Both the position numbers and the translations under genes were made by a program. From NCBI GenBank assembly GCA_902782945.1, contig CACZOU010000046.1:1-64000 (forward strand): a DNA stretch of 64,000 nt. The letters are read 5' to 3'. Positions 56,526 through 64,000 of the stretch are shown here, piece after piece. The stretch is from an uncultured Methanobacteriaceae archaeon. GTDB lineage: Archaea; Methanobacteriota; Methanobacteria; Methanobacteriales; Methanobacteriaceae. Each line of letters starts with the position of its first letter. The stretch's first letter is position 1. The notes under the pieces are model-generated. The model was given only the letters and a program-made list of their open reading frames with translations, ran no database searches and was not told the origin of the DNA.

Positions 56526-58715
56526 TTAGTTGTATGATACTAGTTCAGTTTCTTTTTTAGGTTTTACTTTTTTCATTGCTTTTTCGAATTCTGACATGTA
56601 TACTTCTTCAGATTCGAGGTCTTCTCTTAATGTTAACATTACTGCTTCACGGCATACTGCTTCAATATCTGCTCCTACGAATCCTTCACTTTTTCTTGCT
56701 AATTCTTCTATGTCTACATCGTCTGCTAATGGCATGTCTTTGGTGTGTACTTTGAAGATTGCTTCTCTTGATTTTTGATCAGGTAAACCTACTTCTACAT
56801 GTCTGTCGAATCTTCCAGGTCTAAGTAATGCTGGGTCTAATATATCTGGTCTGTTTGTTGCTGCAATTACTGATATATCATGTAATTCTTCCATTCCATC
56901 CATTTCAGTAAGGAGTTGGTTTACTACTCTTTCTGTTACACCACTATCGTTTCCTTGTCCTCTTGTTGATGCAATTGCATCTATTTCATCGAAGAATATT
57001 ACTGTTGGTGCTGTTTGTTTTGCTTTTCTGAATATTTCTCGTATTCCTTTTTCAGAGTCTCCTACCCATTTGGATAATAGTTCTGGTCCTTTTACTGATA
57101 TGAAGTTTGCATCACTTTCGTTTGCAACTGCTTTTGCTAGTAAGGTTTTACCAGTTCCTGGAACACCTGTTAGTAGTACTCCTTTTGGTGGAGTAATTCC
57201 GAATTTTTTGAATTTTTCAGGATTTTTAAGTGGCCATTCTACTGCTTCTTTTAATTCTTGTTTTGCATCTTCTAGTCCACCTACATCTTCCCATTTTACG
57301 TCTGGTATTTGTACTAGTACTTCACGTAGTGCTGATGGTTGTATTTCTTTTAATGCTTCTTTGAAGTCGTCTTTGTGTAGTACCATTTTTTGAAGTATTT
57401 CTGGTGGTACTTCTTTATCTGTCTGTATTTCTGGTAGTACTCTTCTTAGTACTCTCATTGCGGCTTCTTTACATAGTGCTTCGAGGTCTGCTCCTACGAA
57501 TCCATGGGTTACTTCGGTTATTTCATCGAGATTTACGTCCTCTGCTAGTGGCATACGTCTTGTGTGTACTTCAAGAATTTCTTTTCTTTCGTCTTTGTCT
57601 GGTACACCAATCTCTATTTCTCTGTCGAATCTTCCTGGTCTTCTTAGTGCTTCGTCGATTGCATCAGGTCGATTAGTTGCACCAATTACTACTACTTCTC
57701 CTCTGCTTTTAAGTCCATCCATTAATGTTAGTAATTGTGCTACGGTTCTTCTTTCAACGTCACCAGTTACTTCTTCTCTTTTTGGTGCTATTGCATCGAG
57801 TTCGTCTATGAATATAATTGATGGGGCATTGTCTTCTGCTTCTTCGAATAGTTCTCGTAGTTGTTCTTCTGATCCACCAACGTATTTACTCATGATTTCT
57901 GGTCCGTTGATTAGTATGAAGTGTGCGTTTGTTTCGTTTGCAACGGCTTTAGCAAGGAGTGTTTTTCCTGTACCTGGTGGGCCGTGTAATAGTACTCCTT
58001 TTGGAGCAGATATTCCTAATTGTTTAAAGAGTTCTGGTCTTTTTAATGGAATTTCTACCATTTCTCTTATTTTTTTAACTTCATTCTGAAGTCCACCTAT
58101 ATCTTCATAGGATACATCTATTAGGTTTTCTACTCCTTCGAATTTACTTGGATCCACTGGTTTTGTTTCCATTTCTATTTGAGTGTTATCTGTTATTTTT
58201 ACTGGGCCTAAAGGTTTGGTGTTAATTACTGCTAATTTTATTTCACCGATTGATGCCATGTTAGACATCATTTGGTTGAATAGGTCGTCGAACATCATGC
58301 TTGAGGTTCTTGGTTGTTGTTTTCGGATTCCTGTAACTATGATGTCTCCTTTGTTTACGGTTCTGTTTAGGAAGACACTATTTAAATTTCCTTGGATTGC
58401 TATTTCCTGGTCTACTGGTGCTAGTTTTACTTTTTTTGCTTCTTTTACTTGTGCTGGTCTGATTGTTACTTCTTCCCCTATTGATGTTCCTGCGTTCTTT
58501 CTGAGGTAACTGTCTATTCTTAGTATTCCTAGACTTACATCTGATTGTGATGCTACTACTGTTGCTGTGGTGATTCTGTTTCCTTCGATTTCTATTACAT
58601 CACCATCGTGTAGTTTTAGCTCATCCATACATTTTGGATCGATTCTAGCTAAAGATTTTCCAATATCTGATTGTGAGAATGCTTCGGCTACTTTTAATTT
58701 TAATTCGTCAGCCAT
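56526..58715 (-). CDS. cdc48: CDC48/VAT-family AAA ATPase
   Basis: 729 residues. The N-terminal double-psi barrel ([20 protein letters not shown]) is followed by two AAA modules: Walker [19 protein letters not shown] near 240 and [18 protein letters not shown] near 515, Walker [15 protein letters not shown] and [14 protein letters not shown], and second-region-of-homology blocks [20 protein letters not shown] and [20 protein letters not shown]. The hexamer unfolds proteins, often for the proteasome. GGAGATGAT precedes the ATG. Twin palindromes flank its TATA box (58808-58816), suggesting stress control. Confidence 0.97.
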   Translation of the reverse strand: MADELKLKVAEAFSQSDIGKSLARIDPKCMDELKLHDGDVIEIEGNRITTATVVASQSDVSLGILRIDSYLRKNAGTSIGEEVTIRPAQVKEAKKVKLAPVDQEIAIQGNLNSVFLNRTVNKGDIIVTGIRKQQPRTSSMMFDDLFNQMMSNMASIGEIKLAVINTKPLGPVKITDNTQIEMETKPVDPSKFEGVENLIDVSYEDIGGLQNEVKKIREMVEIPLKRPELFKQLGISAPKGVLLHGPPGTGKTLLAKAVANETNAHFILINGPEIMSKYVGGSEEQLRELFEEAEDNAPSIIFIDELDAIAPKREEVTGDVERRTVAQLLTLMDGLKSRGEVVVIGATNRPDAIDEALRRPGRFDREIEIGVPDKDERKEILEVHTRRMPLAEDVNLDEITEVTHGFVGADLEALCKEAAMRVLRRVLPEIQTDKEVPPEILQKMVLHKDDFKEALKEIQPSALREVLVQIPDVKWEDVGGLEDAKQELKEAVEWPLKNPEKFKKFGITPPKGVLLTGVPGTGKTLLAKAVANESDANFISVKGPELLSKWVGDSEKGIREIFRKAKQTAPTVIFFDEIDAIASTRGQGNDSGVTERVVNQLLTEMDGMEELHDISVIAATNRPDILDPALLRPGRFDRHVEVGLPDQKSREAIFKVHTKDMPLADDVDIEELARKSEGFVGADIEAVCREAVMLTLREDLESEEVYMSEFEKAMKKVKPKKETELVSYN

Positions 58716-58773
58716 AATATCATCTCCTAATATTTATTTTGTATGATTTGATAATTTTAATTATTTTTTTTAT

Positions 58774-58792
58774 TTACTTTTTGTAATTATAA
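58774..58792. promoter_or_regulatory. Candidate operator, proximal copy, cdc48 promoter
   Basis: TTACTTTTTGTAATTATAA contains the 13-bp palindrome TTAC-N5-GTAA (58774-58786). It lies 16-34 bp downstream of the TATA box (58808-58816, minus strand), over the predicted start of transcription. Confidence 0.5.
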
Positions 58793-58851
58793 GTCTATAT
58801 CTTTTAGTATATAAAGGTTATTAAATTATTTATTTTTTAATCATCTTTTAG

Positions 58852-58870
58852 TTACTTTTTGTAATTATAA
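58852..58870. promoter_or_regulatory. Candidate operator, distal copy, cdc48 promoter
   Basis: An exact 19-bp copy of the proximal site, 78 bp away, containing the same TTAC-N5-GTAA palindrome (58852-58864). It lies about 36 bp upstream of the cdc48 TATA box. Confidence 0.5.
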
Positions 58871-59074
58871 ATATAATCATAATATTATATAAAGCTTTCG
58901 GTTCAGTTATCAAAAATATAAAATAAAAATCGATTACAATAGTTTAAAATAAAAAATAAGATAAATAAATCTGTTATAAATTTAAATAAATTTTAATAAC
59001 TAGTATTAATTAAATTAAGAACTAATTTTAAAAAGATATATAAGAAGAATGAATAATAAATTGCTATAAATTAT

Positions 59075-60421
59075 TTAGCGTATTGTACCACCGATTCCCT
59101 CAAGATACTTTTCAACAACTTTCCTGTCTTCTTTATTAAATGTTGTATATGTAAATGTTATACTAATATATCCATCTTCAATCTGTTCTCCAGTATATAC
59201 TTCTTTTACTTTAACATCAATTACAGGGTCAATATTTTTAAACATATGTACGAGAATATTTGTATCACATGTTTCAGGTAGTATAACGGAAACATCAAAC
59301 CTATGTATTTGAAGGTTATTCTTCTTCCAACTATACACTTCTTCACGTGGTAATATATTTACATTAGAAATTTTTAATGTAACATCATTACCTCTTAAAT
59401 CAGTTATTGTTACTTCATCTGATGTCACAGATTTCACAATACCTACATGTATATTCTTTGAATATTGATGCTCTAATCCTATTTCTTTACCAATAGATGC
59501 TTTCAATGTATTTAAATCCTGAGTAAGTAAACTGATTGCTTTATCAGATCTACCTAATGCTTCTTCAAATTCATCAAGATGTTTTGCTGATTCACTCATT
59601 TCATATACAAATTCTTCTTCTTTTCCTTCATCAATAAGTTTTGCTAGCCTATTACTTTCTTCAATCAGAGTCTTTCTTGATATTGCAGTTTGTTTGTTTG
59701 ATTTTTGTATTGAATAGTAGAGGTATGGGTTTTGGGAGACTATACGACTAATCATATCTAACATTAAACTGTATACTGGACTTGCAAATTCCCGTGATTT
59801 TTTCACACTTATTCCCAGTTTTCTAATTGTATTAGCTATACTAATATATGAAAAATGAGTTAATCCCTGGACTACACTCATTGTTTTATCATGTTCTTCA
59901 GGGGTAGTTATAACAACATTTGCATCATGTTTCTTTAGATATTTAACTATTTTATCATACCAAGAATTACATCTATTTTCTATAGGTGTTAATATAACAA
60001 CCTGTCCTTCTAATGAGGGTACTCTTGGTCCAAACATTGGGTGACATGGTAATATTTCAGTATTTTTTGGAGCATAGTCCTCCAATGCTTTTGCTGGTTC
60101 TGTCTTTACTGATGTGATATCCATTAATAATGCTTTTTCGGGTGCGTGAGGTGCAACTTCTTTAATAGTATCTAACATGTATTCTATAGGTACACTAAAT
60201 ATTATCACATCTGCATTTTTTATGGAATCTATATTGTTATTATTGTAGTTTACTCCCATTTTTTGTGCAATCTTTTCTCCGGAAGATTTGTTACGACTTG
60301 TGATTGTCACGTTATAATTGTCTTTTTTTAGTTCTTGGGCAATCCAGTTTCCTAGTCCTCTTGAACCTCCAATTATTGTTATATTTATTTTTTCTTCACA
60401 AGTCATAAGTAATCCATCCAT
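59075..60421 (-). CDS. tyrA: Prephenate dehydrogenase with C-terminal regulatory region
   Basis: 448 residues. INITIIGGSRGLGNWIAQEL is the Rossmann loop; ITSVKTEPAKALEDYAP, LPCHPMFGPRVPSLEGQVVI and VVQGLTHFSYI are prephenate dehydrogenase blocks with the catalytic His. Residues from about 300 look like a helical linker plus an ACT-like domain (FDVSVILPETCDTNILVHMF), as in methanogen homologues. It converts prephenate to 4-hydroxyphenylpyruvate for tyrosine. The start is uncertain: ATG at 60421 or 60406, neither with a strong ribosome site. The small unknown gene lies 39 bp upstream on the same strand. Confidence 0.88.
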   Translation of the reverse strand: MDGLLMTCEEKINITIIGGSRGLGNWIAQELKKDNYNVTITSRNKSSGEKIAQKMGVNYNNNNIDSIKNADVIIFSVPIEYMLDTIKEVAPHAPEKALLMDITSVKTEPAKALEDYAPKNTEILPCHPMFGPRVPSLEGQVVILTPIENRCNSWYDKIVKYLKKHDANVVITTPEEHDKTMSVVQGLTHFSYISIANTIRKLGISVKKSREFASPVYSLMLDMISRIVSQNPYLYYSIQKSNKQTAISRKTLIEESNRLAKLIDEGKEEEFVYEMSESAKHLDEFEEALGRSDKAISLLTQDLNTLKASIGKEIGLEHQYSKNIHVGIVKSVTSDEVTITDLRGNDVTLKISNVNILPREEVYSWKKNNLQIHRFDVSVILPETCDTNILVHMFKNIDPVIDVKVKEVYTGEQIEDGYISITFTYTTFNKEDRKVVEKYLEGIGGTIR

Positions 60422-60459
60422 TTTTATTATTAGTTGTATTTCTTTTTGTTTTTATTAGT

Positions 60460-60768
60460 TTATATTTCTATTCTAGTTACACTCTGTCTACTGTAGTACT
60501 GAGTTATTGTATCTAGTAATTCGTGTATTTTGGGGTTGTTGATAATTTCCTGGAATGCTTCTAGTTCATTAATATTTTTTAGATATACTCCTCTCTTTTT
60601 TATGGGCTGTCCTTTTATTGAAGGATTTAATTCTACAAATATGGTTTGTATATTATTGTGTTCTGGTGTTTTAACTACAAACACGCCTTCTATGCTTGTA
60701 GGTATTCTTTCCCAGGGACTTGTTTGTTCGATTGCTTTTACTAATATCTTTTTTTGTTCGCTATTCAT
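60460..60768 (-). CDS. Small conserved-looking protein of unknown function
   Basis: About 102 residues; no family recognised. It is a compact alpha/beta-like sequence (VKAIEQTSPWERIPTSIEGV, QTIFVELNPSIKGQPIKKRG, YLKNINELEAFQEIINNPKI) without membrane segments. The ATG at 60768 is chosen; GGTGA lies 13 nt upstream, rather far. A GTG at 60825 gives 121 residues but has no ribosome site. It precedes tyrA in the same direction and may share its transcript. Confidence 0.6.
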   Translation of the reverse strand: MNSEQKKILVKAIEQTSPWERIPTSIEGVFVVKTPEHNNIQTIFVELNPSIKGQPIKKRGVYLKNINELEAFQEIINNPKIHELLDTITQYYSRQSVTRIEI

Positions 60769-60938
60769 GATATTGTTTTTTTCACCTTGTATTTTTTTTG
60801 TATTATAATGTTTTATTATTTCCACTATAAAAAAGTATTACTTTTTATATTAATATGTAATACTATGTTTTAATTAAATAATTATGCTAATCAAATATTA
60901 ATATATAATTATTAAAGTAGAACAACAAGGAAAGAAAT

Positions 60939-61994
60939 ATGCAAATAAAAAATCAAGACAAAAAAATAGGATTAATTGAAGTAATACCTGAAACAATTGA
61001 TGACTTATGGCATCTATCACACATAGTGGAAGAAGGAGACTATGTTTCAACATTAACAACAAGAAGAATACAAGATAAAACTAGTGGAAAAACAAGGGCA
61101 GACAGGGGAGTTAAAAAAACATTCTTCCTAGGGATACGAGTAGAAAAAATTAATTTTCATAAATACACTGGAATGTTAAGATTTACAGGAATAATCGAAT
61201 CAGGCCCAGAGGATTTAGTACCACTAGGTTCACATCATACTATAAATGTACAAATAAATAACAGTATTAAAATACAAAAAACATGGAATAAATGGTCATT
61301 GGAACGATTAAATACAGCAGTAAAAGCATCAAAAAGACCCACTGAAATAATCGTAGCAATGGAAGATAATACAACTGATTTAGGAATAATAAAACAATAT
61401 GGAATTGAATACATAGGCCCTATAATGGGAGATATATCAGGTAAACGTCAAATACAAAAAAATCGAAAAGAAAAAATAAACCAATACTATGAGGAAGTAA
61501 CAAAAACAGTTCAGCAACATGAAAACATTAATAAATTAATAATAATAGGTCCAGGATTTACAAAAAATGATTATTATAATTTCTTAGAAGATAAATATCC
61601 TAATTTAGCAAAAAAATCCATACTGGAAAATACAGGTTCAGGGGGACATGCAGGAATACAGGAAGTGCTTAAAAATGGTCTAATTGAATCATTATCTAAA
61701 GATGCAAAAGTTGCTACTGAAACAGCCTCTGTAAATAAGCTATTAGAACAGATAGGTAAATCATCAAATACTGTAATATATGGACCAAAACAGGTAGCTG
61801 ATGCTGCTAATATGGGTGCTATTGAAAAACTATTAGTACTTGATGAATTAGTACGTAATAAAAATACACAGAAAACAATGAATACTGTTGAGAATATGGG
61901 TGGAAAGGTAGAAATAATTAGTAGTGAACATGATGCAGGTAAACAACTTCAAGCTCTAGGTTCCATAGCAGCATTTTTAAGATTTCCTATATAA
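60939..61994 (+). CDS. pelA: Pelota, mRNA surveillance / ribosome rescue factor
   Basis: 351 residues, the usual archaeal length. The N-terminal Sm-like domain (LIEVIPETIDDLWHLSHIVE, VSTLTTRRIQDKTSGKTRAD) replaces the stop-codon-reading domain of aRF1; central (LIIIGPGFTKNDYYNFLEDK) and C-terminal (KLLVLDELVR, AFLRF at the end) domains resemble release factors but lack GGQ. With the ABCE1 or aEF1A partner it splits stalled ribosomes. AAGGAAAG precedes the ATG. It is divergent from the small unknown gene. Confidence 0.95.
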   Translation: MQIKNQDKKIGLIEVIPETIDDLWHLSHIVEEGDYVSTLTTRRIQDKTSGKTRADRGVKKTFFLGIRVEKINFHKYTGMLRFTGIIESGPEDLVPLGSHHTINVQINNSIKIQKTWNKWSLERLNTAVKASKRPTEIIVAMEDNTTDLGIIKQYGIEYIGPIMGDISGKRQIQKNRKEKINQYYEEVTKTVQQHENINKLIIIGPGFTKNDYYNFLEDKYPNLAKKSILENTGSGGHAGIQEVLKNGLIESLSKDAKVATETASVNKLLEQIGKSSNTVIYGPKQVADAANMGAIEKLLVLDELVRNKNTQKTMNTVENMGGKVEIISSEHDAGKQLQALGSIAAFLRFPI

Positions 61995-62042
61995 TTAATT
62001 ATGCTAATTATTTTATACTTACGTCAATAAACTATTAATATA

Positions 62043-62064
62043 AGATATTTTTTTTCAAATATCT
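62043..62064. promoter_or_regulatory. Palindrome between pelA and the MraY-like gene
   Basis: A perfect 8-bp inverted repeat (62043-62050 with 62057-62064, T-rich 6-nt loop) lies 49 bp after the pelA stop and 28 bp before the next ATG. It could end the pelA transcript or be an operator. Confidence 0.3.
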
Positions 62065-62091
62065 GTAAAATCAATAGATTTAGGTGAATAT

Positions 62092-63066
62092 ATGGAAATT
62101 TATCAAATGTGGATAGCTGCATTTATTCTTTCACTGATTTTAACAATAATATTCACAGTATTATTTACTAAAATCAAAGGAAATCTATTTGAAGACATAC
62201 GTGGTGGAATACCTAGAGGTGTTGGTATAGCACCATTTATTGTAATGGTGTTATTTTTCCCAGTGCCCTATAATTATCTTATAGCTGTCATAGGTATAAC
62301 TGCATTTATTGATGATATTATTGGACGCAGGAAATTAGGTCCATATATGGAAATTGGTCAATTCTTTAGGGGAATAGGTATTCTTGTAGTTATGATATAC
62401 GGTTACTTTGTAATGGGACCTGTAGCAATTCTAGTGGCATTAATGGTACAAATATTTAATATTGCAGATATGCAACCAGGAACTGCTTGTTTAACTGTTG
62501 TAATAATGTCAGTGATATCATTTGCAATACTAGCAATTCTACGTTCACCAGCATATTATTTGCCTGTGCTTCTGTTATTTATTTGTTTAGGTTATATTTC
62601 ACAGGATTATTCAGGATATATTATGATGGGAGAAATAGGAAATCATTCTTTCGGAGTAGCTTTAGGTATATGTCTTGCATTAGTTTCAGCAGCATTAGCT
62701 AAAACAGTGACAGCAACTGCTTTCTATCCTGTAGAATTCTTAATAATGATTGTATTATTCTTAATCACAACAATGATTATTGCTAAATTAAGAGAGGAAA
62801 CGTTACATTATTATTTAGAAAACTACCTACACATAGAAAATCCAACATATGGTGACTATGTGATGGATGTTCTAACAGGTGGAGGATTAGGAGATTTATT
62901 TAGAAGATTAATCTTAGAAAACAAGCAATATGCTGTTAACAATACATTAGCAATAAAATTAGGTGGTAGAAGATTAGCCTATAATCCCCACGCAAGAAAT
63001 TCAAATAAAAAAGAATCATTAGAAAAACATCCACACCTACGAGAAGATGAAGAAGGATTACTATAA
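62092..63066 (+). CDS. MraY/WecA-like polytopic glycosyltransferase (GT4 type), probably cell wall
   Basis: 324 residues with about eight to nine membrane helices. RGGIPRGVGIAPFIVMVLFF and AFIDDIIGRRKLGPYMEIGQ resemble the phospho-sugar transferase family: the DD pair in the loop after helix 4 or so binds Mg, and FNIADMQPGTACLTV corresponds to the FNLLDGLDGLA-like motif. These enzymes attach a sugar phosphate to a polyprenyl phosphate on the cytoplasmic side. With a MurG-like gene nearby a part in pseudomurein precursor synthesis is likely. Its C-terminal tail of about 60 residues (LRRLILENKQ, RNSNKKESLEKHP) is soluble and long. AGGTGA precedes the ATG. Confidence 0.75.
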   Translation: MEIYQMWIAAFILSLILTIIFTVLFTKIKGNLFEDIRGGIPRGVGIAPFIVMVLFFPVPYNYLIAVIGITAFIDDIIGRRKLGPYMEIGQFFRGIGILVVMIYGYFVMGPVAILVALMVQIFNIADMQPGTACLTVVIMSVISFAILAILRSPAYYLPVLLLFICLGYISQDYSGYIMMGEIGNHSFGVALGICLALVSAALAKTVTATAFYPVEFLIMIVLFLITTMIIAKLREETLHYYLENYLHIENPTYGDYVMDVLTGGGLGDLFRRLILENKQYAVNNTLAIKLGGRRLAYNPHARNSNKKESLEKHPHLREDEEGLL

Positions 63067-63150
63067 TCCTAAACAAAACTCTTTTTTTTATTTTTTTTTA
63101 AAAATACTCAATATTTATAAATTCTTATTATACTAATCTCATAAAAAAAC

Positions 63151-63166
63151 AAAACATTTATATATG
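63151..63166 (+). promoter_or_regulatory. Promoter of the ferredoxin gene (BRE + TATA)
   Basis: AAAACA then TTTATATATG form a good archaeal BRE/TATA pair; transcription should start near 63186, giving a leader of about 36 nt with GGGAGAT before the ATG at 63222. Confidence 0.5.
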
Positions 63167-63221
63167 CAACGTACTAACATTATTTTAGAATATATATATT
63201 TTTTCATGGGAGATTAAAAAA

Positions 63222-63455
63222 ATGTATGAAGTAATATTAGTTAGAGACGATTGTACAATGTGTGGACACTGTATAGACGTTGATGATACACTATTTGAAT
63301 TTGACGATGACGACCGAGCTACAATAATAGGGTCAACACGGGACGATGAAATCGACGAATATGAAGTAGACGACATTGAAATATATAAGGAAGCAGCAGA
63401 TAACTGCTTAGGTGAATGTATAGAAGTATACGATGATGAAGGAAATCCAGTATAA
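63222..63455 (+). CDS. Acidic single-cluster [4Fe-4S] ferredoxin
   Basis: 77 residues. Cys11, Cys14 and Cys17 (CTMCGHC) with Cys62 (ADNCLGEC) fit one [4Fe-4S] cluster; Cys66 is extra. About 30% of residues are Asp or Glu (DDTLFEFDDDD, DDEIDEYEVDD), giving a strongly negative protein. The second cluster motif of 2x[4Fe-4S] ferredoxins is absent. It is a small cytoplasmic electron carrier; its partner is unknown. It has its own promoter and lies between the MraY-like and MurG-like genes. Confidence 0.9.
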   Translation: MYEVILVRDDCTMCGHCIDVDDTLFEFDDDDRATIIGSTRDDEIDEYEVDDIEIYKEAADNCLGECIEVYDDEGNPV

Positions 63456-63646
63456 ATAACTTAAGGTTATGGGAAATAATCACTGCTTTTTTTACATTTC
63501 CCTTTTTCACACCAATTCAAGATAACCTCCCTTCCTTTTTCTATCAGTGGATTTTATTAATAAATTACAATATAACATAATATTAACTAAAAAAAATATT
63601 ATAAGGGATATTATTTTTTCTCATATAAACTAGAGTAGGTTATATA

Positions 63647-64000
63647 ATGAAGTATTTAATTTTTGTAACAGGTAGAGGAATTGGGGGAGATGCTGTAACA
63701 GCCTACAATATATCAAAAGAATTAGAAGAAGTAGGTATAGATACTAAAATAGTATTAGATCCCTCAGCTCCAGGATACTACTTAAAAAAACGTGATATAA
63801 CATGGTTACAATCACCAATACCTGCTGCAGGTGGACATGCAGCATCAAAAACAAAATTATTCAAAGCAGCTTTAAAATCTATACGAGCAGCAATATCTGG
63901 GGCACGTTTAATTAAGAAAGAAAAAGCTGATGGTGTAGTAGGTGTTATTGGTGGTGGTGTTGTAATAGGATGTTTATCTGCTAAACTAGCTAGAGTACCA
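63647..64000 (+). CDS. MurG-like glycosyltransferase (GT28), 3'-truncated by the window
   Basis: 118 residues are visible from an ATG at 63647, and the frame is still open at 64000. MKYLIFVTGRGIGGDAVTAY resembles the MurG opening Gly-rich loop, and GVVGVIGGGVVIGCLSAKLA followed by RVP resembles the MurG segment in which the Gly-rich motif precedes the (G/R)-(I/V)-P turn. MurG adds GlcNAc to the lipid-linked precursor. Near the MraY-like gene it probably acts in pseudomurein or another envelope glycan. The nucleotide-binding C-terminal half is not visible, so the family call is moderate. Confidence 0.6.
   Translation, partial: MKYLIFVTGRGIGGDAVTAYNISKELEEVGIDTKIVLDPSAPGYYLKKRDITWLQSPIPAAGGHAASKTKLFKAALKSIRAAISGARLIKKEKADGVVGVIGGGVVIGCLSAKLARVP

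Larger units (their letters stand above)
58716..59074. other. Intergenic, AT-rich, 359 bp
   Basis: Holds the cdc48 promoter with its two palindromes and, beyond about 58880, the 3' flank of the prephenate dehydrogenase gene, which is very AT-rich and shows no ORF or RNA gene. Confidence 0.6.

Overview
The window is about 72% A+T and reads as chromosome of a methanogenic archaeon of the Methanobacteriales, most likely a Methanosphaera close to M. stadtmanae. Support comes from the archaeal information genes (TBP, FEN-1, pelota, CDC48, NurA-HerA-Mre11-Rad50), methanogen cofactor genes (CfbC for F430, AksA/AksD for coenzyme B), a MraY-like plus MurG-like pair as expected for pseudomurein, and giant Asn/Thr-rich surface proteins. 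The genus call is inference from family content; no database was searched.

Layout: 1-3.1 kb, end of an adhesin-like gene. 3.2-11 kb, housekeeping: class III hybrid-cluster protein divergent from a TrmB-type regulator, a DUF89 protein, purF - U32 protein - cfbC on one strand, a GIY-YIG/DUF123 protein, a DUF371 protein and tRNA-Leu(GAG). 11.2-13.2 kb, divergent rmlD and rmlB. 13.3-36.1 kb, a cell-surface island: an exported, membrane-anchored CobN-like protein, two beta-helix/Ig-like adhesins, a TolQ/ExbB-like and ExbD-like pair with a DUF2162 membrane protein, and two more adhesins. 36.4-38.3 kb, rmlA and galU. 38.4-40.9 kb, aksD and aksA. 41-44.3 kb, a CYTH protein, TBP, and a SerB phosphatase fused to a long coiled coil. 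44.5-51.1 kb, the nurA-herA-mre11-rad50 operon. 51.4-55 kb, a winged-helix protein, galE, a GT2 glycosyltransferase and fen. 55-60.8 kb, adenosylhomocysteinase family, CDC48, prephenate dehydrogenase and a small unknown. 60.9-64 kb, pelota, MraY-like, ferredoxin and the start of a MurG-like gene.

Functional links: RmlA/B/D, GalU, GalE and the GT2 enzyme make and use nucleotide sugars for the envelope, which the adhesins, the CobN-like protein and the MraY/MurG-like enzymes also serve. NurA-HerA-Mre11-Rad50 and FEN-1 serve DNA end processing and replication.

Most notable: (1) two adhesin genes with perfect Shine-Dalgarno sequences and signal peptides appear to start at ATT and ATC rather than ATG/GTG/TTG, with identical 7-nt spacing; (2) a secreted CobN-like chelatase homologue on the same strand as a proton-channel pair (ExbD-type Asp25 visible) and a Cys-rich DUF2162 protein suggests an energised envelope system for tetrapyrrole or metal handling; (3) twin TTAC-N5-GTAA palindromes flank the cdc48 core promoter; (4) a strongly folded 65-nt intergenic element lies between the SerB fusion and rad50.
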